DNA of 12,228 nt, taken from Spirochaetales bacterium. GTDB taxonomy: Bacteria; Spirochaetota; Spirochaetia; DSM-27196; SKKC01. A program made the position numbers and the translations under genes. The notes under the pieces are model-generated. The model was not told where the DNA came from. It saw nothing but the letters and a program-made list of their open reading frames with translations, and made no database searches. Shown here one piece after another: positions 1 to 6,187 of this stretch. The stretch covers positions 1 through 12,228 of the forward strand of contig SLAN01000177.1 in the NCBI GenBank assembly GCA_007126865.1. The letters run 5' to 3'. Each line of letters begins with the position of its first letter. Position 1 is the first letter of the stretch.

Positions 1-834
1 ACGAGCAAGCTGATCGGAACCGGCACCGAGGGCGGAACCGGGCTCTTCGAAGTCGATTACTTCGGCGAGAAGGTGTACCTCGCGCAGAGCCCGCAGTTCT
101 ACAAGCAGGCGATGGTCGCGAGCGGTCTCGAGCGCGTTTACGAGATCGGCTGCGCATATCGGGCCGAGAAACACGATACGCCGCGGCATCTGAACGAATA
201 TGTCAGCCTCGACGTGGAGATGGGGTTCATCGACGGCATCGACGATCTCATGGATCTCGAGATCGGCATCCTCTCTCACATATGCGAGGGGGTGCGCGCG
301 AGTCGCCGGGGCGCGGCGGCGCTCGAAGCGTGGGGCGCGACGCTGCCCGACGCCGAGGCGCTCTCGAGAACGCCGCGAATCGACTACGACGAGGCGAAAT
401 CGATCGCCGCAAAACGCGGGGGCAAGCGCCTGTTCGACCTGAACCCCGAGGCCGAGCGCGTGCTCTGTGAATGGGCGGGCGAAGAGCACGGCGTCGAGGC
501 CGTATTCGTCACCGGTTTCCCGCGCAAGAAACGTCCGTTCTACACGTGGCCGGACGGACAGCGCACCGCGAGCTTCGATCTGCTCTTCCGCGGGCTCGAG
601 ATCACCACCGGCGGCAAGCGGATCCACGACTACGAAATGCTGCTCGAAGCGCTGCCGAAGTTCGGCATGGAAGCGGAGCAGCTCCCGGACTACCTGAGCA
701 TATTCCGGTACGGCTGCCCGCCGCACGGCGGGTTCGCGATCGGGCTCGAGCGGCTGACGCAGAAGTTTCTCCGCCTCGAGAACATCAAGGCGGCGAGCCT
801 CTTCCCGCGCGACCGCAAACGCGTGCGCCCGTGA
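1..834 (+). CDS. aspS: Archaeal-type aspartyl-tRNA synthetase (AspRS2-like), 5'-truncated by window edge
   Basis: Class IIb aminoacyl-tRNA synthetase that charges tRNA with aspartate in the cytoplasm. Frame 1 is open from base 1 to TGA 832-834 and gives 277 residues; the N-terminal anticodon-binding domain and part of the catalytic core lie left of the window (family about 430 residues). Visible: the pre-motif 2 segment IGTGTEGGTGLF (5-16) and YLAQSPQFYKQ (26-36); motif 2, YRAEKHDTPRHLNEY with D.EMGF (53-76); substrate-pocket GLEITTGGKRIHDY (188-201); motif 3, GFAIGLERLTQ (234-244); and the C-terminal LFPRDRKR. HLNE followed by D.EM, and FPRD rather than FPRTPG, favour AspRS over AsnRS. The GTG at base 73 is internal, because strong homology continues upstream. 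In bacteria this archaeal-like type is often non-discriminating, feeding Asp-tRNA(Asn) to GatCAB; that is family knowledge and is not visible here. Confidence 0.93.
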   Translation, partial: TSKLIGTGTEGGTGLFEVDYFGEKVYLAQSPQFYKQAMVASGLERVYEIGCAYRAEKHDTPRHLNEYVSLDVEMGFIDGIDDLMDLEIGILSHICEGVRASRRGAAALEAWGATLPDAEALSRTPRIDYDEAKSIAAKRGGKRLFDLNPEAERVLCEWAGEEHGVEAVFVTGFPRKKRPFYTWPDGQRTASFDLLFRGLEITTGGKRIHDYEMLLEALPKFGMEAEQLPDYLSIFRYGCPPHGGFAIGLERLTQKFLRLENIKAASLFPRDRKRVRP

Positions 835-850
835 GCAGGTGCAGCGGTAC

Positions 851-950
851 GCGCCGGTGGCGCACATGAATGCCCGTCCGCGCCGGCGAGCGCCGCCGGT
901 GCCCGTGGATGCCCGCCGGTGCCCGTGAATGCCCGTCCGCGCCCGTAGAA
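851..950. repeat. Imperfect 20-bp GC-rich tandem repeats between aspS and the MATE gene
   Basis: About five degenerate units with 20-bp spacing lie in the gap after aspS. The clearest are 891-910, 911-930 and 931-950, which share the pattern gcccg(t/c)ccg(g/c)(t/c)gcccgtgaat. An 18-bp exact direct repeat, tgaatgcccgtccgcgcc, occurs at 867-884 and 926-943, 59 bp apart, so one unit has lost a base. No T-run follows, so it does not look like a Rho-independent terminator. Each strand carries short ORFs through it, but I see no reason to call them genes. It could be a replication-slippage minisatellite or a copy of a genome-dispersed intergenic repeat; the sequence cannot decide. Confidence 0.7.
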
Positions 951-968
951 ACGACGCGGAAAAGCGGG

Positions 969-982
969 TACCGTAGACGGTA
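969..982. promoter_or_regulatory. Perfect 6-bp dyad TACCGT-AG-ACGGTA upstream of the MATE gene
   Basis: TACCGTAGACGGTA is a perfect inverted repeat with a 2-base centre. It lies 66 bp upstream of the preferred ATG of the MATE gene and abuts a possible GTG start at 983. A compact symmetric site in front of an efflux gene would suit a dimeric repressor of the TetR or MarR kind, but no regulator gene is adjacent and a 6-bp dyad can arise by chance. Confidence 0.25.
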
Positions 983-1048
983 GTGGAACACAATCCGGCC
1001 CGACCCGACTCAGCCGACGAGCGCAGAGATGCGGAGGCCGCCCGCGCC

Positions 1049-2470
1049 ATGCGCGAGCGCGCGGAGCGCCGCACACGAATGCTCGGCGAGGGGCATCTTC
1101 CCAGAGTGCTCGTGACGATGGCGGTGCCCGGCATCATCGGGATGACCGCCAACGCCGTCTATAACATCACCGACAGTATCTTCATCGGCCGGCTCGGCAC
1201 ATCGCAGATCGGAGCGGTTGCCGTTGTTTTTCCGCTGTTCACTCTTGCCGCCGCCCTCGGACTGACCTTCGGTGTCGGGGCAGCGAGCTACATCGCCCGC
1301 TGTCTCGGCGCCGGGAAGACCGAGGAGGCGAACCGGACGCTCACCTTTGCGCTCGCCGGAACCGTGGTTTCCGGCATCGCGTTCATGATCGCCGCGGGCG
1401 TGTTCCTCGATCCGCTGCTGCGCACGCTCGGGGCAACGGAGACGATCCTCCCGTACGCTCGCGACTACGGGCAGGTGTTCATTTACGGTTCGATCGGGAT
1501 CATGCTCAAGATGTGTCTCAGCCACACGATACGCGCGGAGGGGGCGGCCGTCTTCAGCATGGCGGGGATCGTCATCGGGGCGCTTCTCAACATCGCCCTC
1601 GATCCCCTCTTCATCTTTGGTTTCGATATGGGGATCGCCGGAGCGGGGCTTGCCACGGTCGTCAGCCAGTGGACCGCGGCGCTCTTTCTCGCAACGTACT
1701 TCCTGCGCGGCCGCGGCTTTCTCGCGCCGGCTATATCGAAGCTGCGCGTGAGCTTCCGCATCGTCCGGGAGGTACTCGGGAACGGCGGCCCGCTCTTCTT
1801 CCGGCTGCTGCTCGAGAGCAGTGCGGTCGCGATCATCAACACCGCCGCACAGCCGTTCGGCGACGCGGCGGTCGGGAGCGTGGGCGTTGTGCTTCGCGTG
1901 CTGCTTTTCGGCTCGTTCGTGGTCTACGGCTTCGGACAGGGGTACGGGCCGGTCGCCGGCTATAACTACGGTGCCAGGAACTTCGACCGCCTCTTCCGGG
2001 CGCTCAAGCTCGGCCATATCTGGACTACGATGTACGCCCTGCTCTTTGCAGCGTTCATCGTCGGCTTCGCGCCGCAGGTCATGCGTCTGTTCAGCGCCGA
2101 CCCGGAGGTGATTCAGCTCGGCTCGATGGGGCTGCGCATTATCCATTCGGTCTTTCCGCTCTTCGGCTTCCAGATGATGGCGCTTTTCACCTGCCAGGCG
2201 CTCGGAAAGGCGCGACTCGCGTTCTTTATCGGTATCGCGCGCCAGGGGCTCTTCCTGATTCCGTTGGTGCTCATACTGTCGCGCTTCTACGGATTCGTCG
2301 GCGTTCTCGCCAGTCAGGCGGTATCCGACGTGATGACGGCGCTCGTCGGTGCGATGTTCACCGTACTCGTATTGCGGCACGTCTCGCAGATCCGGCGGCG
2401 GAACGAGGTGCGGGACGCACAGCCGGCGCTCGAAACAACACGAACCGGAGTCGGTAATGCAGGCGGATGA
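1049..2470 (+). CDS. MATE family multidrug/Na+ (or H+) antiporter, MepA-like
   Basis: Inner-membrane efflux transporter of the MATE family, expected to export cationic drugs or metabolites against a Na+ or H+ gradient. The 473 residues contain about 12 hydrophobic segments. Family marks include TDSIFIGRLG (41-50), FGVGAASYIARCLGAGK (74-90), IRAEG (161-165), NIALDPLFIF (181-190) and GFGQGYGPVAGYNYGAR (294-310), the last typical of the MepA-like branch. The start is a choice: the frame is open to a GTG at 983 with no ribosome binding site, whereas ATG 1049 has GGAGG at 1033-1037 (11-nt spacing) and begins where the paralogue at 10962 begins (RERAERRTRMLGE against KERAEARTRRLGE). The tail after residue 445 is hydrophilic and overlaps the sirtuin gene. 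The substrate is unknown. Confidence 0.92.
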   Translation: MRERAERRTRMLGEGHLPRVLVTMAVPGIIGMTANAVYNITDSIFIGRLGTSQIGAVAVVFPLFTLAAALGLTFGVGAASYIARCLGAGKTEEANRTLTFALAGTVVSGIAFMIAAGVFLDPLLRTLGATETILPYARDYGQVFIYGSIGIMLKMCLSHTIRAEGAAVFSMAGIVIGALLNIALDPLFIFGFDMGIAGAGLATVVSQWTAALFLATYFLRGRGFLAPAISKLRVSFRIVREVLGNGGPLFFRLLLESSAVAIINTAAQPFGDAAVGSVGVVLRVLLFGSFVVYGFGQGYGPVAGYNYGARNFDRLFRALKLGHIWTTMYALLFAAFIVGFAPQVMRLFSADPEVIQLGSMGLRIIHSVFPLFGFQMMALFTCQALGKARLAFFIGIARQGLFLIPLVLILSRFYGFVGVLASQAVSDVMTALVGAMFTVLVLRHVSQIRRRNEVRDAQPALETTRTGVGNAGG

Positions 2471-3296
2471 ATCTACGGACATTCTGCGTCGCTGTGCGGA
2501 ACTGATAGAGGGACGCACGGTAACCGTTCTCAGCGGTGCGGGTGTGAGTACCGCCAGCGGCATTCCCGATTACCGTGGTGAGGACGGGGCGTTGCGCCGT
2601 CGCGCACCGATTCAGTACCGCGAGTTCGTCGGGGAGGAGAACGCACGCCGCAGGTACTGGGCCCGCAGCTCGGTCGGTTGGGCATGGCTCAAGAAACGGT
2701 ACCCGAACGACGCACATCGGGCGGTGGCGCAGCTGGAAGAGGCGGGGAGAGTCGGTGCGGTCGTTACCCAGAACGTGGACGAGTTGCACCAGCGGGCGGG
2801 CAGCCGCGAGGTAATCGATCTGCACGGGCGGCTATCGCGTGTCGTTTGCCTAAAGTGCGGGGCGATCGAGATGCGTGAAGAGCTGCAGGAGCGAATGCTT
2901 CTGAGCAATCCGGGGTGGGAGCGGCTGGTGGCGGGAATGGCTCCCGACGGAGACGCGGAGCTCGCCGAAGAGACGATCGCCGGTTTCCGGATACCCGCTT
3001 GCCGTCGCTGCGGCGGGATTCTGAAGCCGGACGTGGTCTTTTTCGGAGAAAATGTACCGTCCTCACGAGTTTCCAGGGCCCTCGAGCTCGTTCTCGGTGC
3101 GGATGTGCTCCTGGTACTGGGCTCGTCGCTGACTGTCTTCTCCGGATACCGCTTCGTGCTCGCCGCGGCGGAACGCGGCATTCCGGTTGCGATCGTGAAC
3201 CGCGGCGCTACGCGGGGCGACAGGCTGGCCGAAGTTACGGTCAACGACCGGGTGGAGAGTTTTCTCCCGCGACTCGTACGCACGCTTGCTCCGTGA
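2457..3296 (+). CDS. Sirtuin (Sir2 family NAD+-dependent protein deacylase), class II-like
   Basis: Cytosolic enzyme that removes acyl groups from protein lysines, consuming NAD+ and releasing nicotinamide and O-acyl-ADP-ribose. The 279 residues hold a full Sir2 core: GAGVSTASGIPDYRG (27-41, NAD+ binding), TQNVDELH (104-111), catalytic His123 in DLHG, zinc cysteines C131/C134 and C182/C185, KPDVVFFGE (190-198), GSSLTV (212-217) and NRG (238-240). The GAG.ST.SGIPDYR form and the 47-residue span between the cysteine pairs fit class II (SIRT4-like) bacterial sirtuins. The start is ATG 2457, with GGAG at 2447-2450; the frame extends further upstream inside the MATE gene without homology. The start lies 14 bp inside the end of the MATE gene, so translational coupling is likely. 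ADP-ribosyl transferase or lipoamidase activity, known for some class II members, is possible. Confidence 0.95.
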   Translation: MQADESTDILRRCAELIEGRTVTVLSGAGVSTASGIPDYRGEDGALRRRAPIQYREFVGEENARRRYWARSSVGWAWLKKRYPNDAHRAVAQLEEAGRVGAVVTQNVDELHQRAGSREVIDLHGRLSRVVCLKCGAIEMREELQERMLLSNPGWERLVAGMAPDGDAELAEETIAGFRIPACRRCGGILKPDVVFFGENVPSSRVSRALELVLGADVLLVLGSSLTVFSGYRFVLAAAERGIPVAIVNRGATRGDRLAEVTVNDRVESFLPRLVRTLAP

Positions 3297-3301
3297 CCGC
3301 G

Positions 3302-3331
3302 TTGCGGTACGGATGTCTCCCGGCGTACTAT
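3302..3331 (+). promoter_or_regulatory. Putative sigma70-type promoter for the lipoprotein gene
   Basis: TTGCGG (3302-3307) and TACTAT (3326-3331) are separated by 18 bp. The expected start point near 3338 would leave a leader of about 20 nt carrying the strong ribosome binding site AAGGGGG just before ATG 3357. It lies in the short gap after the sirtuin stop. A small hairpin, ACCGC-GTT-GCGGT (3296-3308), overlaps the -35 element. The call rests on motif match only. Confidence 0.4.
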
Positions 3332-3356
3332 CCTGGTCAAGTGAGAAGGGGGTGAT

Positions 3357-4079
3357 ATGAACGAACGGGATGGTATGGACGGCGGTCGGGATTCGCGGCG
3401 GCGTCGCGCGGCGCGGGCCGGCGTCCTTGCGGTGGCTGCCCTCTTCGTGCTCGGCAGCTGTCTCGAGTATGAGGACGAGCTGACGATCTTCGCCGACGGA
3501 AGCGCCGAGCACCGCGTGCTGATCGGTCAGTCGCTCGAGGTCGAAGAGATGGCCGCCGGCGGCGACATGGAGGTCGAGACGCTCGATGACGACGATCTGA
3601 GCGCGGATTTCCGGGGTGAGGGAGTCGAGGTGTTGAGCCGGCGGCGGTTTACCGAAACCCGGGCCGATCCGCAGGGCGACAAGGTCGACTACGAGTTCCA
3701 GGAAGTCATCGCGCGGTACGAGCGCCTGCTGGAGGCTCCCTGGTTCGAGGAGAATACCGGTGCAATCGACTTCGAGCGTCGTGCCAACGGAAGCTACTCT
3801 TTCCGGCGGACCCTCGTTGCCGAGGCGATGGGCGAGGAAGGGCAGAGTCCGGACGAGGCAATGCAGATGCGGAGCATCATTTCGGCGCTCTTTCCCGATG
3901 CCTATTTCCGCTTCAGCGTCGAATTACCCGCCGATATCTCCACCGCCGGGATCGAAGGTGGTGAGACCACCGTGCGGCCTGTAATCGAGGGGCGACGGGT
4001 GACGTGGGAGTTTCCGCTCGCCGATGTGTTTGCCGCAACCGACGATTTCGTAATGACCGCCGATACGGTGGCCGAGTGA
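3357..4079 (+). CDS. Predicted lipoprotein of unknown function
   Basis: I do not recognise this 240-residue protein. It begins with a signal peptide: an Arg-rich n-region (RDSRRRRAAR, 11-20), a hydrophobic stretch (AGVLAVAALFVLG) and a lipobox LGSC with the lipidated cysteine at 35. The mature part is strongly acidic, has no further membrane segment, and opens with LEYEDELTIFADGSAEHRV, a beta-strand-like start seen in several uncharacterised lipoproteins (compare in layout the DUF3153/LppM type; this is only an impression). Start ATG 3357 has AAGGGGG 4-10 nt upstream; ATG 3375 is a possible alternative that shortens the n-region. It probably sits in the outer or inner membrane as an anchored periplasmic or surface protein. 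The stop lies 6 bp from the stop of the convergent HAD gene. Confidence 0.85.
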   Translation: MNERDGMDGGRDSRRRRAARAGVLAVAALFVLGSCLEYEDELTIFADGSAEHRVLIGQSLEVEEMAAGGDMEVETLDDDDLSADFRGEGVEVLSRRRFTETRADPQGDKVDYEFQEVIARYERLLEAPWFEENTGAIDFERRANGSYSFRRTLVAEAMGEEGQSPDEAMQMRSIISALFPDAYFRFSVELPADISTAGIEGGETTVRPVIEGRRVTWEFPLADVFAATDDFVMTADTVAE

Positions 4080-4085
4080 TCGTCG

Positions 4086-4754
4086 CTACCGGGCAAAGAG
4101 CGGTATAAGGCTGCGTGCAGCCGAAAGATCTCCGGCGACCAGATCGGCCCCGGCGGCGAGTAGCGTCTCTGCATTGTGCATCGAGGTAATGCCGAGCGTC
4201 GGCATTCCCGCTGCCCTGGCGGCGGCAATTCCGGGTACGCTGTCTTCGCACACGAGCAGTGTTCCGAGCTCGTCGTCGGAGAAGCCGATCGCTCGAGCAC
4301 ACGCTATGTAGGCATCCGGCGCCGGTTTCGGCCGCGGAACGTCCTCGAAGCCGAGGATCGCAGTCGCCTGGATACCGAGCTCGGCGGCGACGCGGCGAAC
4401 GTACTGCCCCGGAGCGTTACTCGCAATACCGAATGGAACGCCGCGTGCGTGCAGGGAGGCGGTCACCTCAATGGCACCCGGAAGCGGTTCGGGTGAAGCG
4501 ACAACATCGAGCAGTGCTGCGATCTTTGCCTCTACCAGCTCGGACGCACGCTCCGGAGTACCCGTACGGTTGGCGAGCCGCTCGCCGATTTCGTGCGACG
4601 ATGCACCGGTGAGCTCGTCGGCCGGGTAGTCGGGCATCTGCCGTCCGAGCACACGGCGAAATGCTTCCTGCCAGCTTGCGCGGTGCACCGGTGCACTGTC
4701 GACGAGAACGCCGTCGAAATCGAACAAAACGCCGCGAATCGAGTGGATAGACAT
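4086..4754 (-). CDS. HAD superfamily phosphatase/phosphomutase (subfamily IA, PGM-like)
   Basis: Cytosolic Mg2+-dependent hydrolase of 222 residues with all four HAD motifs: DFDGVLVDS (12-20, nucleophile Asp12 and acid/base Asp14), Ser112 in SNAPG, Lys143 in RPKPAPDAY, and the acidic pair E170/D171 in CEDSVPGIAAA. The helical cap between motifs I and II (about 20-90) marks subfamily I, the group of phosphoglycolate phosphatase, sugar-phosphatases and beta-phosphoglucomutase. The substrate cannot be told from sequence; a sugar phosphate is the likeliest guess, given the sugar-lactone oxidase-type gene 4 nt upstream in the same direction. ATG at 4754 is the only sensible start; no strong ribosome binding site is seen, so it may be translated by coupling. 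Confidence 0.92.
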   Translation of the reverse strand: MSIHSIRGVLFDFDGVLVDSAPVHRASWQEAFRRVLGRQMPDYPADELTGASSHEIGERLANRTGTPERASELVEAKIAALLDVVASPEPLPGAIEVTASLHARGVPFGIASNAPGQYVRRVAAELGIQATAILGFEDVPRPKPAPDAYIACARAIGFSDDELGTLLVCEDSVPGIAAARAAGMPTLGITSMHNAETLLAAGADLVAGDLSAARSLIPLFAR

Positions 4755-4758
4755 CGGG

Positions 4759-6096
4759 TTACTCGAAGATATGTCTCAGGTAGTCGTTGAGAAAGCGTCC
4801 GCCGGGATCGAGGCGACGGCGTAGCCGAATAAAATCGCTCAGTTTCGGCCAGATCCGGGAAAGCTCGCTCCGGCCGGCGCGAAAGCGCTTCGCCCAGTGC
4901 GGGCGACCGTCGTAGCGCAGAAAGATCTGCTCGACGAGATCGAACGCCTCATATTCCTCGGCGCGTTGCGGATTGCGCGTAACGCAACCGACGGTCACCG
5001 TATCGCGTCGCCACGCCTGGCTCAACCACGTCCCGTCGGCACGCAGGAAGCGGACATCCATGGGGATGTGGGCCCACGCGCCGTTCACCGAACTGTCGAG
5101 TTGCGACTTCAGCTCGGTGAACAGCTCGTCGAAGCGGTCGAGTGCGACGCTCCACTCGGCGAGCTCGATCGTCGAGGTGCGCGACTTGGTTACAGTGGCG
5201 CCGTAGAGCGTACCCTTGGTTACGGTACGGCTGGAGAAAAAGAGCCGGCGCAGCAAGCGGTTTGCGGTTACGGTAAAGCGCGGAAAGCGGCCGGCGATTC
5301 GATAAAGCAGCTTCGAGACCTCGCGCCGGTGACGATGGTAACGCGGCGCGCTTCGCTCTTGAACCGGGGTGTCACCATCAACCTTGTCTCCGAGAACAAC
5401 GTATCCGTATCCGGTGTGCGGCAGCCAGAGGATGCGCACGAAGTCGTGCTCGTCGAGCCACCCTCGGTACGAGCGCAGCCAGACTTCGTCGCGAACCGGC
5501 TCTTCGACCACACGCATGTAGTAGAGGGGGTGGGCTCGGAAGGTGACTGTCGAGAAAACGCCGAGCAGCCCGAGCGAACAGCGAAGCGCGGCCATCATCT
5601 CTTCGTCATCTTCGCGGTAGCTGCGAACCGAGCCGTCGGCGGTCACAATGCGACAGGCAACCATATACTCGGCGAGAATATGCCCGTCCCCTGCGGTGCC
5701 GTGTGTGCCGGTCGCGAGCGCTCCTCCAACGGTGACCGTATCGATATCGGGGAGGCACGGCAGACACCACCCGCGCGATTCCAGCTCCCGGATGAGCGCC
5801 GACAACCGCATGCCGCTTTCGACGGTCAGCTCCTTCGAATCGGAATCTTCGGCGACGACGGAGTTGTAGCCGGTCATATCGAGAAGCGTTTTGGTGCCGG
5901 CGCTGATGTCCGCCGACGATTGCCGGTTACCGAACGCGCGGATGTGAGAGGCACCGCGGACCGCCGAGACGATCTCCTCCTCGGTTCCGGGTACCAGGTA
6001 CCGCTCGTAGCGGTGCTTTACCAGTCCGTTCCAGCTCGACCAGAGACCGTTCACGGCCGGGTCCGAATAGCGGGTGTCTTGAATGGCAGTGCTCAT
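4759..6096 (-). CDS. FAD-binding sugar-lactone oxidase/dehydrogenase (D-arabinono-1,4-lactone oxidase family)
   Basis: Flavoenzyme of the VAO/GULO type, expected to oxidise an aldonolactone or a polyol. From ATG 6096 it has 445 residues. The N-terminal FAD-binding domain includes YLVPGTEEEIVSAV (about 34-47), FGNRQSSADIS, and the pyrophosphate loop VTVGGALATGTHGTAGDG. The C-terminal ALO domain ends in GRPHWAKRF and LDPGGRFLNDYLRHIF, diagnostic of the family. At the site where gulonolactone and alditol oxidases carry the histidine covalently joined to FAD (GxGHS), this protein reads GNRQS, so the flavin is probably held non-covalently, as in plant galactonolactone dehydrogenase. A TTG four codons upstream (6108) is an alternative start; ATG has GGAA 6 nt before it. 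It is the first gene of a two-gene unit with the HAD phosphatase. Confidence 0.88.
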   Translation of the reverse strand: MSTAIQDTRYSDPAVNGLWSSWNGLVKHRYERYLVPGTEEEIVSAVRGASHIRAFGNRQSSADISAGTKTLLDMTGYNSVVAEDSDSKELTVESGMRLSALIRELESRGWCLPCLPDIDTVTVGGALATGTHGTAGDGHILAEYMVACRIVTADGSVRSYREDDEEMMAALRCSLGLLGVFSTVTFRAHPLYYMRVVEEPVRDEVWLRSYRGWLDEHDFVRILWLPHTGYGYVVLGDKVDGDTPVQERSAPRYHRHRREVSKLLYRIAGRFPRFTVTANRLLRRLFFSSRTVTKGTLYGATVTKSRTSTIELAEWSVALDRFDELFTELKSQLDSSVNGAWAHIPMDVRFLRADGTWLSQAWRRDTVTVGCVTRNPQRAEEYEAFDLVEQIFLRYDGRPHWAKRFRAGRSELSRIWPKLSDFIRLRRRLDPGGRFLNDYLRHIFE

Positions 6097-6120
6097 ACTG
6101 AGTTCCAAGATAATGCGGAT

Positions 6121-6143
6121 TCCGCGGCGATGGCTATCGCGGA
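6121..6143. promoter_or_regulatory. Inverted repeat in the divergent oxidase/glycosyltransferase gap
   Basis: TCCGCG (6121-6126) and CGCGGA (6138-6143) form a perfect 6-bp dyad with an 11-bp centre. A second dyad, GCGAT-GGCT-ATCGC (6127-6140), is nested in it. It sits in the 91-bp gap between the divergent starts (6096 minus, 6188 plus), about 25 bp from each likely transcription region. A TACAAT hexamer at 6160-6165 could be a -10 element for the plus-strand gene, but no good -35 is present. It could be an operator shared by both genes; the GC content makes chance dyads common. Confidence 0.25.
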
Positions 6144-6187
6144 GGGGCCCGTGTTCGGCTACAATGCGCGGCGGGAGGCAGAAGCCG

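Noticed and set aside
851..950. CRISPR array
   Set aside because: The 20-bp units are directly adjacent with no unique spacers, the repeats are imperfect, and no cas gene is near.
2349..2456. N-terminal extension of the sirtuin frame by 36 codons
   Set aside because: It lies inside MATE codons, shows no homology, and ATG 2457 has a proper GGAG site.
1010..2563. Long minus-strand open frame (517 codons) opposite the first MATE gene
   Set aside because: Its translation is Arg/Glu/Asp/His-rich low-complexity sequence typical of the antisense of a GC-rich membrane protein gene; the plus strand encodes an intact MATE protein.
4077..4090. Bidirectional terminator between the convergent lipoprotein and HAD genes
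   Set aside because: The gap is only 6 bp and no stem with a T-run spans it.
6083..6187. N-terminal extension of the glycosyltransferase frame by 35 codons
   Set aside because: Family homology starts at KVLYMTNEYPP and GGGAGG is well placed for GTG 6188; the extension would also overlap the divergent oxidase start.
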